From contig NW_022204718.1 of the NCBI RefSeq assembly GCF_008831285.2, positions 1-32,484 of the forward strand: a DNA stretch of 32,484 nucleotides, in the 5' to 3' direction. A model generated the notes under the pieces. The model was given only the letters and a program-made list of their open reading frames with translations. It was not told the origin of the DNA and searched no databases. A program made the translations under genes and the position numbers. Numbering within the stretch: the stretch's first letter is position 1; every line of letters begins with the position of its first letter. The DNA is from Nymphaea colorata (Eukaryota; Streptophyta; Magnoliopsida; Nymphaeales; Nymphaeaceae). This document shows positions 13,404 to 22,559 of the stretch, piece after piece.

Positions 13404-14536
13404 TCAATAATAAAATACTTGGACCCAAAAAAAAATAAACACAAGTCCCCAAAACCGACGCAGTGCCCAGAATGCCAATGCCCGTCCATCACAAGACTAA
13501 GGTCGTCGCTCCAAAGCCAAAATCTATCAAGTACTACCTGTAGATAGAAAGAAGGGTCAGAATTCCTCTGAGTATGGAAAAATCCAGCCATGTGTGGAAC
13601 ATGACCCATCAAAATAATATTTGGTTTTTGTAAAACAAATATCTACAAATTTTAACACATATTAGAGTAACGTCACATGTTCAGCAACAAAACGAGGTGT
13701 GCACAACCTCCCAAAATTTCGTAGGCTTCCAACCGTGGTCCTCTGACAATGTCAAGGTCATCGTGCCGAGCAACAGAAATCCCCGTGGGCACTCATGGGC
13801 AGAACAGAACATCTCTTCACCAGGCGATCCAACGGATCGAGGGCACCTGAAGTGAAGCCTCCTGAGATATCCCAGATCGCCGCTGCAGCAGCATGGTCTC
13901 TCTAGGAAATCGGGTGGAGAGATCAGGAGTCTTGCTCCCAAACAGAAACAGAACAGAATCCCGGGCCCTTGTGCCGCCCAATACCCTGTGGGCCCTCCAG
14001 TACAGCCAGAGGACCATGCGTCAACAGTGAGCTCAGACGCACCACTACCTCCCGGGACGAAACCGAACACTGGGCAAAACAGAAAGCTCGCACTCGCATA
14101 AACCATCCCACAAAGTCCACGTTTCGCCTTCGAATTTCAAAAGTGAGGGTTTTCCAATGCTAGACATCGTCTAGTACCTCTCACAGAAACCGCCCGCCCT
14201 CAGGCTCGGTTTTCCAAACAGAATAATTCAGCTATTTTAAATCCTAACTTAATAGCAATGGAGCAAAACTCATCGCATCTAGAAACCTCGATTAGCAATA
14301 TTATAATCCTTATTTGAAACAATAAAATTTATTTTTAAATTCTCAAACGTGACTTTCCTCCTCTAATGGTTCCAAACTTAATTTCAGGAAATCATATTTC
14401 TGAAATTTTAAACACCACAAAGAGCATCAAAAAGTAATATAACATATCATTTCGTTTTTAATTTATAAAACCCCCTTTTTGTAATTTTTTTAAGAATTCA
14501 GAGGGTACCAAAACGTGATTTCTTACTAAATGCATG

Positions 14537-14593
14537 GTTTTTGCTGAAAATCACTTTCCTAAGCCTCTTTTTGAAGAGGTTTTCAGCAAAAAC
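14537..14593. other. Nested inverted repeat (long hairpin) in left LTR
   Basis: Two perfect 14-bp arms, 14537-14550 and 14580-14593 ('gtttttgctgaaaa' and its reverse complement), enclose an inner 6-bp stem (14564-14569 with 14574-14579, 'cctctt'/'aagagg') around a 4-nt loop. The inner stem abuts the right arm directly, leaving a 13-nt one-sided bulge. The right LTR keeps the same structure. In element RNA it would form a strong stem of about 20 pairs. Its role is unknown. Confidence 0.75.
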
Positions 14594-14814
14594 ATTGCGG
14601 CATGAACGCTTAAAAGTTATAACAGTTTTTTTTTGCAAATTTTGATAATAAGGTGGACCCGCTTTGTAATTTTTCATCATTGATATAAATTTGGCCCACG
14701 CTCGTTTTTCTTCATTTCACGCCTGCGTTTTCTCTCTCCTCACGAGCGCCTCTTCCTCGTCTTCGTGTTCGTCCAGTGGTGGAGTCTCCATCGTGCTTCC
14801 ATGACCAAAACCAG

Positions 14815-14841
14815 AGAGAGATCTCTCTGTCTCGCGCGAGA
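14815..14841. other. Two adjacent perfect palindromes in left LTR
   Basis: Positions 14815-14828 read 'agagagatctctct', a 14-bp perfect palindrome. Positions 14830-14841 read 'tctcgcgcgaga', a 12-bp perfect palindrome. Both are present unchanged in the right LTR near 21817-21843. They could be protein-binding sites in the LTR control region, but I recognise no known factor. Confidence 0.6.
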
Positions 14842-15377
14842 TCGACTTTGGGTCTTTTGCTGCTACGCCCACCGGCCGTCTGACAGCTTCCGCCGCCGCC
14901 TCCTCAGCTGCTCCCCTTTTTCTCAGCACTATCACCATGAGAACGACGACTTCTCAGCTTTAACGGCGTCCTCACAGTCTCCCTCTCGCTGCAATAGTGA
15001 AGATCCGACAGGGAGAAGGGGACGACAGGAGGAGGACGCTGCGCTCCACCGATACCTAGTGCCTCTCTGCCACAAGCGTGGGAAAGAAGGCTGGTTTTTT
15101 TTTTTTCAATTCAATTCAGTATTTAGCATGCTCTATCTATAGGAAATCAAAGGTAGCTAGAAACAAAGAACATTGGTATAGCATGCGCAGATCGACTAGT
15201 ATAATATGCATATAAATCGCTATCCACCGGAAATCATCAGAAGATACAAGCTACATGAACCATTCATAACTGAAAATCCCATACCTCTGAAAATCTTGGC
15301 AACTTCTGCTTCTGGTTTCTTTCCAGCAGCCACTAGCCTCCGTTCCAACAAGAGAGCAAGAAGCATTTCTCACCCTT

Positions 15378-15400
15378 TCTCTCTCTCTCTTTCTTTCTAA
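15378..15400. repeat. CT microsatellite in left LTR
   Basis: This is a short pyrimidine run made of CT repeats followed by 'ttctttc'. The right LTR has the same tract near 22380-22402. On the element strand it is a GA-rich run about 150-180 bp inside the LTR's 5' end, possibly GAGA-like control DNA. That role is a guess. Confidence 0.6.
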
Positions 15401-15553
15401 TGTTGGACGAGCTCCTCTAAGCCTACAGTAAAGAAAGTCCTTGCTGTAAAATGTGGTTACATATGCCCTTATCCCTATCTTTTCCACAAATGTCTCCCTT
15501 TGATAAACTTGATAGTTGGAAAAAGATAAGGAAAGAAAATCGTGGGGCTTACA

Positions 15554-15566
15554 TTCTCCCCCCCCT
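15554..15566 (-). other. Polypurine tract (plus-strand primer site)
   Basis: On the element strand this reads AGGGGGGGGAGAA and directly abuts the TGTAAG start of the 3' LTR. In LTR retrotransposons such a purine run resists RNase H and primes second-strand DNA synthesis. Its position against the LTR edge is diagnostic. Confidence 0.9.
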
Positions 15567-15572
15567 AAAAAG

Positions 15573-15592
15573 AAATTTCGTCCTCGAAATTT
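15573..15592. other. Short inverted repeat beside the polypurine tract
   Basis: 'aaatttcg' and 'cgaaattt' flank a 4-base centre 'tcct', a perfect 8-bp dyad lying between the pol stop codon (15602-15604) and the PPT. From recall, related plant gypsy elements carry a very similar motif at this place. It may help position priming or RNA packaging. Confidence 0.65.
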
Positions 15593-15601
15593 TAGCGTAC
15601 C

Positions 15602-16963
15602 TTATTGAAATAGTTGAGGGTAGCCATTTCTCATGTCTTCTTCTGGCTCCCACGTACATTCTTTGATGCCATGATGTTGCCATTCCACTTGAACTAATGG
15701 GATGGTCTTCTTTCGCAACGCATGTTCCTTCCGGTCTATGATCCGAAGTGGCTTTTCATCTTTTGTCATGTCCTCTTGCAAATCAACCTCTTCGTAGTCT
15801 ATCACATGCGAACGATCGGGTACATATTTCCTTAGCATCGACACATGAAATACTGGATGAACATGACTATATTGTGGTGGAAGTGCAATTCGATATGCCA
15901 CCACTCCAACTTTTTCCAGAATCTCGAATGGACCAATGTATCTGGGACTCAATTTTCCCTTCTTTCCGAATCGAAAAACACTTTTAGTGGGTGATATCTT
16001 GATAAGAACATGATCTCCTGCTTCAAAAGCTAGCTCTCTTCGTCGTTGGTCTACATAACTCTTTTGTCGACTTTGGGCAGCCAATAATTTCTTTCTAATC
16101 ATGTTGACTTGATCAGTATAATGTTGTATTACTAAAGGATCCTCAATCTTGTTGTCTCCTATCTCAGTCCAACACGATGGTGATCTACAAGGTCGGCCAT
16201 AAAGAGCTTCAAACGGAGCCATTCCAATGCTAGAGTGATAGCTGTTGTTGTAGGCAAATTCAGCCAAGTTCACATGTTTATCCCATTCACCCTTCCACTG
16301 CAAAACACAAGCTCTTAACATATCTTCAAGAGTCTGGATGGTTCGCTCAGACTGTCTATATGTCTGCGGATGAAATGCTGTACTCAGTTTCAATTTTGTT
16401 CCCAACGCTTCCCGTAACCTTCCCCAAAACTTGGCTGTAAATCTTGGAGAGATTATTGATTTAGGGATTCCATGAAGTCTCACAATTTCATCAACATACA
16501 AATCTGTCAAACTTTCTAGTGATTGTGAAATCTTGATAAGAAGAAAATGTGCAGATTTAGTTAGGCGGTCTACCACTACCCAAATAGCATCGTGTTGTCG
16601 TCGAGTACGTGGTAACCCCACTACGAAGTCCATGGTGATGTCTTCCCATTTCCATTGAGGAATTTCTATCTGTTGCACCAAACCACCTGGTTTCTGATGT
16701 TCCACTTTAACCTGTTGACACACCAAGCATCGTGGGATGAACTCAGCAATCTCTTTCTTCATTCCTGGCCACCAGAAGTTTATCCTTAAATTTTGATACA
16801 TCTTTGTGCTTCCTGGATGTATGGTGTATCTTGTCTTGTGTGCCTCTTCCAGCAACTTGTTCTTCACTTCAGGATCATTTGGAATCCCACAATCTACCAT
16901 TGAACCACACAGATCCTTCTTCGTCCTCAAAATAAGGAGTTTCTTCTTTCTTGTGACACTCAA
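15602..16963 (-). pseudogene. Integrase and chromodomain, C-terminal part of pol (catalytic Asp lost)
   Basis: The open frame has 453 codons. The first ~24 are out-of-frame readthrough, so the real pol segment begins near 16891 (residues 'GIPNDPEVK'). Integrase would insert the cDNA into chromatin. An HHCC zinc-binding part is visible (H42, H49, C79, C82), followed by the catalytic core. The first acidic residue is D112 in 'TMDF' and the Glu is E206 in 'QSERT'. The second catalytic Asp is absent: around residues 170-176 the chain reads 'SIISPRF', three residues shorter than the family pattern, which fits an in-frame 9-bp loss near 16447. The 'HPQT' motif continues as 'YR', where Asp-Gly is normal. 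A GPF/Y-type module ('YIGPFEIL') is near residues 342-349, and a chromodomain-like end covers about 404-450 ('VEWQHHGIKECTWEPEEDM'). The natural stop at 15602 lies just before the PPT. The product would be catalytically dead. Confidence 0.9.
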
Positions 16964-17225
16964 GTTTCAACTTCGCATATTCCGGGCTCTGTTTTTGTTT
17001 CTCAATGATTTCATCAAGGAAACTATCTCGAATTATTCCTGCACACTTCACCTTTCCATTATCATCTCGCAATGGATGCCATTTTTCAAAGTCTTCCACC
17101 AAATTCCATGTCTGCATTAATAGTCCACTAGCTTTAGCAGTCGTCTTTCTACTGAGTGCATCGGCTACCACATTGGCCTTTCCTGGGTGATACTTTATTT
17201 CAAAGTCGTAATCTTTGAGTTCCAG
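16878..17225 (-). pseudogene. End of RNase H and link to integrase, between a stop and a frameshift
   Basis: This segment is in the same frame as the RT/RNase H part to its right (the stops at 17226 and 16875 are 351 bp apart, a multiple of 3), but is cut off by the TGA at 17226-17228. It reads on through 'DYDFEIKYHPGKANVVADAL', the usual end of RNase H in plant gypsy elements, then a lysine- and glutamate-rich linker. The frame runs out at 16875-16877. Integrase continues in another frame, so an indel lies near 16880-16898. Confidence 0.85.
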
Positions 17226-18701
17226 TCATCTTCTCTGTCTTAGATTCAATTCCTTCTGCGAGAACAAATATTTGTGCGATTTGTGGTCAGAAAATACTTC
17301 AAATTCCACACCATAGAGATAATGTCTCCATATTTTTAGCGCAAATACCACAGCTCCTAATTCCAAATCGTGTGTCGGATAGTTTTTCTCGTGTTGTTTT
17401 AGTTGTCTAGAGGCATAAGCTATAACATTGTCCTTTTGCATAAGCACCGCTCCATATCCTGTTCCCGAAGCATCGGTATATTCCACAAATCCTTTCCTCC
17501 CATTTGGCAGTGTTAGAATTGGGGCACTAGTCAAACTGTGTTTCAACATCTGAAAACTCTTCTGACAATCCTCTGTCCACGTAAATTTCACTCCTTTTCG
17601 TAGTAGTTTAGTCATTGGGGTTGCAATTTTCGAAAAATCCTTGATGAACTTCCTGTAGTAACCTGCTAAGACAAGAAAACTTCTGATTTCTGACACATTA
17701 GTTGGCGCATTCCATTGTTGTACAGCTTCCACTTTGGCCGGATCAACTGCCACTCCCTCCTTAGAGATTACATGTCCCAAGAAATTCACTTTGTCTAGCC
17801 AAAACTCACACTTGGAATATTTGGCAAACAGTTGATTTTGTCTCAATATCCTCATCACTAACTCGAGATGTGCCGCATGCATCGCTTCACACTCTAAGTA
17901 CACTAGCACATCGTCAATGAACACTATAACGAATCGGTCTAAGTACTCGTGAAATATTCGATTCATGAGATCCAAAAAAGCTGCTGGGGCATTTGTGAGT
18001 CCAAAAGGCATCACTCGAAACTCATAATGCCCATAACGTGTGCGAAATGCTGTTTTGGGAATATCTTCTTCCTTAATTCGCAATTGATGGTATCCCGACC
18101 TTAAGTCTATCTTAGAAAACACCTTTGCTTCCTTTAATTGATCGAATAAATCTTCGATTCTAGGCAATGGATATTTGTTCTTGATTGTAACCTGATTCAA
18201 CATTCGATAGTCAATACACAACCGCATTGACCCATCCTTTTTCTTCGTAAATAAGACCGGTGCTCCCCAAGATGACACACTTGGACGAATGAATCCCTTG
18301 CTGGCCAAATCTTGGATCTGTTTCTTTAATTCTTCTAGTTCTGCTGGTGCCATTCTATATGGAGCCTTAGAAATAGGTGCAGTTCCTGGTATCAATTCGA
18401 TGCCAAACTCCACCTCTCGTACAGGAGGTAATACAGGTAAATTTTTCGGAAACACGTCTGCGTAGTCCTTCACCGTACGCACCTCACTAATGGGTTTTAA
18501 TTTCTGCTCGATTGCATCCATGCTAACCAAATATGCAATGCACCCATTTTCCATGTATTTTCTTGCCTTAACCATTGAGACAACTAGCTTTCTTTGATCT
18601 TGGGGCGTTTTTACCCTAAATTCGATCTTTTGACCATTCTCCAATCGAATCTTAGCTTCTTTTTTCTGCAATCTATCGTTGCGTAGTGATGGTATAACCA
18701 A
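17226..18701 (-). pseudogene. Reverse transcriptase and RNase H part of pol (stop near C-terminus)
   Basis: The open frame has 491 codons. The first ~18 are an out-of-frame overlap with the gag-protease frame, and authentic pol sequence starts near 18647 ('[10 protein letters not shown]'). The RT domain spans roughly residues 130-310. The catalytic Asp of '[12 protein letters not shown]' is D199, and the 'FIDD' box at 261-264 is the YxDD equivalent. RNase H covers about 400-491 with acidic residues D410 ('YTDAS'), E447 ('HDLELGA') and D472 ('FSDHKS'). The domains look full length and the key residues are kept. The frame ends after 'NLRQRR' with TGA where the next codon is normally Trp, consistent with a G-to-A change of TGG. 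RT would make cDNA from the element RNA inside the Gag particle. Confidence 0.93.
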
Positions 18702-20092
18702 TCCATTCCTAGGATTACGTCATACCCCAACATATTCATTACAACCAACTGTGCTGGTAATAAATGTTCATATATTTCTATTTTCACATTTTCTAAATAC
18801 GTTCTGCATGTGTCTTTGTTTCCCATAGGTGTAGCAACTAACAATTGATAAGGCATATTCTTTCTTTCTAACTTTAAAAGTTCAGCAAAACTCTTAGAAA
18901 CAAAAGAATGCGATGCTCCAAAATCAAACAAAACATGAGCCCAATGAGATTGTACAAGAAGGGTACCTTTAATCATGTCCGTAGGTTTCAACTCTTCAAC
19001 CGTGGTCGCGTAAACTCTGCCAGGTACCTTCTTTTCTGCTGGCTGATTGGTTGCACCACGCCTCTGCTCTGCCTCTTTCTTCTTTGGGCACTCACGAATA
19101 AAATGACATTGTGCTCCACAGTAAAGACATGCTCTGATATCTCTGTAACATGGTTTACCAGGATGTTCGCGATGACACTTGGGGCATTCACCGTCCCCCC
19201 TGGATGTTGATGGCCTCTGTCTCTTGAATCTGTCCCCTTGGTTTCCCCTGTCACTGCACCCTCTCTTAAACATGTCAGGTCTTGACCTGGGTCGCAGAGA
19301 TTCACTCTTCCTATCTGTCCCTTGCATCCTCTTCCAGCCCTCCTCAAGACGTGTGGCCATGTCGATAGAGTCGTCTAGATCTCTCGGACGACTACTAATT
19401 ACTTGGTTCTGCAACCCGTCTTTAAGTCCTCTGACGAACTTATTTGCTCGGTCCGCATCAGTAACATACACATGGGGGCAATATTTTTCCAAATGTCTGA
19501 ATTTGACGATGTATTCGTGCAGACTCAGACTCCCTTGTTGAAGGTCCAGGAATTCTTGCATGTGTTTCTCTCGTGTGAAGGTTGGGATGTAGGCATGTGT
19601 GAAGGCCTCCTTGAATTCTCCCCAGGTCGCCTCGTGATTTGTGAACTTCACCTCACGTGGCGTCCACCACCATTCCTTAGCATCTCCTTTTAGCATAAAG
19701 GTTCCATACCGAACCTTCTTGTTGTCAGGCACTTCCAGGGTGGTAAAGATCTCCTCTGTTTCCTTTATCCATTCTTCGGCATCGTCCGCAGTGCCTTTCC
19801 CATAAAACTTCGGAGGATGCAAACTCATAAACTGTTGGTGAGTTACTCCCCTTGCCTCACCAATTGTCGTTCCGTTTGTGTTTGTACTAGTTCCTCCTGT
19901 AGAAGCATTCTGCACCAGACCCTGCATCACTCCCGTCATCATATGCAATGTGTTCATGATGAACGCTTGTTGTTGTTGATTATCTCCAACAGGTGTCCCA
20001 GCTCTGGTAGAACGAGTCTCCACATTTCGACTCCTAGTGCTGCGAGGTCCTCTGCCTCTGCCTCTAGCACTTCCTCCTCTAGTACGTGCCAT
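18611..20092 (-). CDS. Gag and protease polyprotein of the retrotransposon
   Basis: I chose the Met at 20092 ('MARTRGG') over an in-frame Met nine codons upstream, because a basic MAxTRGG-like start is common in these Gag proteins. That gives 493 residues. The N-terminus is Arg/Gly-rich (1-35). A retrotransposon gag domain covers about 95-235 ('[20 protein letters not shown]'). A zinc knuckle C-X2-C-X4-H-X4-C is at about 322-335, with a further 'CPKC' cluster just before it. Gag forms the virus-like particle and binds the element RNA. The aspartic protease domain begins near 380. Its active site reads D-F-G-A-S (D390, codon 18923-18925), although the family needs D-S/T-G, so the protease is probably inactive. 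'GMDWL' near 462 is the usual protease C-terminal motif. The frame leaves the normal reading after 'CRKKKLRF' and stops at 18611, about 40 bp after RT has taken over in another frame. Confidence 0.9.
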   Translation of the reverse strand: MARTRGGSARGRGRGPRSTRSRNVETRSTRAGTPVGDNQQQQAFIMNTLHMMTGVMQGLVQNASTGGTSTNTNGTTIGEARGVTHQQFMSLHPPKFYGKGTADDAEEWIKETEEIFTTLEVPDNKKVRYGTFMLKGDAKEWWWTPREVKFTNHEATWGEFKEAFTHAYIPTFTREKHMQEFLDLQQGSLSLHEYIVKFRHLEKYCPHVYVTDADRANKFVRGLKDGLQNQVISSRPRDLDDSIDMATRLEEGWKRMQGTDRKSESLRPRSRPDMFKRGCSDRGNQGDRFKRQRPSTSRGDGECPKCHREHPGKPCYRDIRACLYCGAQCHFIRECPKKKEAEQRRGATNQPAEKKVPGRVYATTVEELKPTDMIKGTLLVQSHWAHVLFDFGASHSFVSKSFAELLKLERKNMPYQLLVATPMGNKDTCRTYLENVKIEIYEHLLPAQLVVMNMLGYDVILGMDWLYHHYATIDCRKKKLRFDWRMVKRSNLG

Positions 20093-20283
20093 TGAACTAC
20101 ACCACACGGAGGAACACAAAATATAACTATTGTATTCGTAAGTAAAACAATTCGTTAAAGCTACTCTAAAATTTTAAAACTCAATATTCACACTAAATCA
20201 AAAACACATTCGTTAACGGGCTTGGATGACCTTTCCTCTATTTGTGATCGACCTTGGCATTGGACATTGACTCTAGACACTGT
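20093..20283 (-). other. Leader between PBS and gag
   Basis: About 190 bp of untranslated leader lies between the primer-binding site and the gag start. It is AT-rich and has no open frame of note. In this family the leader normally carries the RNA packaging signal. I see no motif that proves it here. Confidence 0.7.
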
Positions 20284-20295
20284 GCTCTGATACCA
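20284..20295 (-). other. Primer-binding site for initiator-Met tRNA
   Basis: On the element strand this reads TGGTATCAGAGC, complementary to the 3' end of plant initiator methionine tRNA, and starts 4 bases after the 5' LTR. It primes minus-strand cDNA synthesis. It also fixes the element's orientation. It is not a tRNA gene. Confidence 0.93.
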
Positions 20296-20399
20296 AAGTT
20301 GTCACGACCCAATTTTTGACACCAAAAATTTTCTTTCATTTCTATAATAGCGGAAGCAATATTGAGTCATGACCAGAACATAAAGAAATCAGACATTGT

Positions 20400-20405
20400 T
20401 TTATT
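20400..20405 (-). terminator. Possible polyadenylation signal AATAAA in right LTR
   Basis: This is the same hexamer as in the left LTR at 13398-13403, about 100 bp from the LTR/PBS edge. In the 5' LTR it would have to be bypassed or too close to the cap site to be used. The evidence is only the hexamer and its position. Confidence 0.25.
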
Positions 20406-21538
20406 TCAATAATAAAATACTTGGACCCAAACAAAAATAAACACAAGTCCCCAAAACCGACGCAGTGCCCAGAATGCCAATGCCCGTCCATCACAAGACT
20501 GAGGTCGTCGCTCCAAAGCCAAAATCTATCAAGTACTACCTGTAGATAGAAAGAAGGGTCAGAATTCCTCTGAGTATGGAAAAATCCAGCCATGTGTGGA
20601 ACATGGCCCATCAAAATAATATTTGGTTTTTGTAAAACAAATATCTTCAAATCTTAACACATATTAGAGTAACGTCACATGTTCAGCAACAAAACGAGGT
20701 GTGCACAACCTCCCAAAATTTCGTAGGCTTCCAACCGTGGTCCTCTGACAATGTCAAGGTCATCGTGCCGAGCAACAGAAATCCCCGTGGGCACTCACGG
20801 GCAGAACAGAACATCTCTTCACCAGGCGATCCAACGGATCGAGGGCACCTGAAGTGAAGCCTCCTGAGATATCCCAGATCGCCGCTGCAGCAGCATGGTC
20901 TCTCTAGGAACTCGGGTGGAGAGATCAGGAGTCTCGCTCCCAAACAGAAACAGAACAGAATCCCGGGCCCTTGTGCCGCCCAATACCCTGTGGGCCCTCC
21001 AGTACAGCCAGAGGACCATGCGTCAACAGTGAGCTCAGACGCACCACTACCTCCCGGGACGAAACCGAACACTGGGCAAAACAGAAAGCTCGCACTCGCA
21101 TAAACCATCCCACAAAGTCCACGTTTCGCCTTCGAATTTCAAAAGTGAGGGTTTTCCAATGCTAGACATCGTCTAGTACCTCTCACAGAAACCGCCCGCC
21201 CTCAGGCTCGGTTTTCCAAACAGAATAATTCAGCTATTTTAAATCCTAACTTAATAGCAATAGAGCAAAACTCATCGCATCTAGAAACCTCGATTAGCAA
21301 TATTATAATCCTTATTTGAAACAATAAAATTTATTTTTAAATTCTCAAACGTGACTTTCCTCCTCTAATGGTTCCAAAGTTAATTTCAGAAAATCATATT
21401 TCTGAAATTTTAAACACCACAAAGAGCATCAAAAAGTAATATAACATATCATTTCGTTTTTAATTTATAAAACCCCCTTTTTGTAATTTTTTTAAGAATT
21501 CAAAGGGTACCAAAACGTGATTTCTTATTAAATGCATG

Positions 21539-21595
21539 GTTTTTGCTGAAAATCACTTTCCTAAGCCTCTTTTTGAAGAGGTTTTCAGCAAAAAC
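21539..21595. other. Nested inverted repeat (long hairpin) in right LTR
   Basis: The arms 21539-21552 and 21582-21595 (14 bp each, perfect) and the inner stem 'cctctt'/'aagagg' are identical to those in the left LTR. Substitutions between the LTRs fall just outside it (A/G at the base after the right arm), so both copies still fold the same way. Confidence 0.75.
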
Positions 21596-22554
21596 GTTGT
21601 GGCATGAACGCTTAAAAGTTATAACAGTTTTTTTCACAAATTTTGATAATAAGGTGGACCCGCTTTGTAATTTTTCATCATTGAAATAAATTTGGCCCAC
21701 GCTCGTTTTTCTTCATTTCACGCCTGCGTTTTATCTCTCCTCACGAGCGCCTCTTCCTCGTCTTCGTGTTCGTCCGGTGGTGGAGTCTCCACCGTGCTTC
21801 CATGACCAAAACCAGAGAGAGATCTCTCTGTCTCGCGCGAGATCGACTTTGGGTCTTCTGCTGCTACGCCCACCGGCCGTCTGACACCTTCCGCCGCCGC
21901 CTCCTCAGCTGCTCCCCTTTTTCTCAGCACTGTCACCGTGAGAACGACGACTTCTCAGCTTTAACGGCGTCCTCACAGTCTCACTCTCGCTGCAATAGTG
22001 AAGATCCGACAGGGAGAAGGGGACGACAGGAGGAGGACGTCGCGCTCCACCGATACCCAGTGCCTCTCTGCCACAAGCGTGGGAAAGAAGGCTGGTTTTT
22101 TTTTTTTCAATCCAATTCAGTATTTATCATGCTCTATCTATAGGAAATCAAAGGTAGCTAGAAACGAAGAACATTGGTATAGCATGCGCAGATCGACTAG
22201 TATAATATGCATATAAATCGCTGTCCACCGGAAATCATCAGAAGATACAAGCTACATGAACCATTCATAACTGAAAATCCCATACCTCTGAAAATCTTGC
22301 CAACTTCTGCTTCTGGTTTCTTTCCAGCAGCCACTAGCCTCCGTTCCAACAAGAGAGCAAGAAGCGTTTCTCACCCTTTCTCTCTCTCTCTTTCTTTCTA
22401 ATGTTGGACGAGCTCCTCTAAGCCTGCGGTAAAGAAAGTCCTTGCTGTAAAATGTGGTTACATATGCCCTTATCCCTATCTTTTCCACAAATGTCTCCCT
22501 TTGATAAACTTGATAGTTGGAAAAGCATAAGGAAAGAAAATCGCGGGGCTTACA

Positions 22555-22559
22555 AAATG
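22555..22559. repeat. Target site duplication, right copy (AAATG)
   Basis: These five bases follow the TTACA end of the element and are identical to 13293-13297. Satellite sequence resumes immediately after them in the same phase as on the left. Confidence 0.93.

Larger units (their letters stand above)
13298..15553 (-). repeat. Left LTR (3' LTR of the element), 2256 bp
   Basis: It starts TGTCACGACC and ends GGGGCTTACA on the plus strand, so in element orientation it runs TGTAAG...GTGACA. It matches 20300-22554 throughout at a constant offset of 7002, until a 1-bp gap in a T-run near 14631. I count about 40 differences by eye, roughly 2%. It has an AT-rich middle, a C+G-richer part near 13690-14210, a long imperfect hairpin at 14537-14593 and a CT microsatellite near 15378-15400. 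Several open frames of 60-141 codons occur in it on both strands. They have no recognisable domain and are not genes. As the downstream LTR it would supply 3' processing. Confidence 0.95.
13298..22554 (-). mobile_element. Ty3/gypsy LTR retrotransposon, Tekay/Del-like chromovirus, inactive
   Basis: This is a complete but decayed element of 9257 bp in minus orientation. Seen directly: two long LTRs with TGT...ACA ends, a perfect AAATG target duplication, an initiator-Met-type PBS next to the right LTR, a G-rich polypurine tract next to the left LTR, and gag then protease, RT, RNase H, integrase and chromodomain reading leftwards. Integrase after RNase H defines Ty3/gypsy order. The C-terminal chromodomain and LTRs over 2 kb fit the Tekay (Del) lineage of plant chromoviruses. 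Reading frames are interrupted by two frameshifts and one stop, and several catalytic positions are altered, so it cannot encode a working pol. It could still be mobilised by a relative, because both LTRs, the PBS and the PPT are present. Lineage assignment is from recall of family motifs and was not tested by a tree. Confidence 0.95.
20300..22554 (-). repeat. Right LTR (5' LTR of the element), 2255 bp
   Basis: In element orientation it runs TGTAAGCCCC...GTCGTGACA and would carry the promoter that drives gag-pol leftwards. It aligns with the left LTR along its full length. I count about 40 substitutions plus one 1-bp gap. Examples are 13308 C against 20310 A, 14548-14600 region changes, and paired changes near 15033/22035. 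It retains the 14-bp-arm hairpin, the double palindrome, the CT tract and the AATAAA of its partner. I could not pick out a convincing TATA box. A minus-strand open frame entering from the satellite (22252-22635) is chance. Confidence 0.95.

Noticed and set aside
13681-14106. 141-codon open frame in the left LTR, repeated at 20683-21108
   Set aside because: Both copies exist because the LTRs were identical at insertion. The frame lies in LTR non-coding sequence, with low-complexity composition and no recognisable domain.
14765-15142. 125-codon plus-strand open frame in the left LTR (also 21766-22143)
   Set aside because: It is antisense to the element, in a C+G-rich LTR part where chance frames are long. 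No domain seen.
18908-19693. Several plus-strand frames opposite gag
   Set aside because: They are shadows of the Gag-protease frame. The minus-strand product has clear gag, zinc-knuckle and protease features.
20284-20295. tRNA-like sequence
   Set aside because: Only 12 bases match the end of initiator-Met tRNA. It is a primer-binding site.
13298-22554. Two nested transposons rather than one
   Set aside because: LTR ends, PBS, PPT and a single target duplication all agree with one element. No second set of ends is visible inside it.
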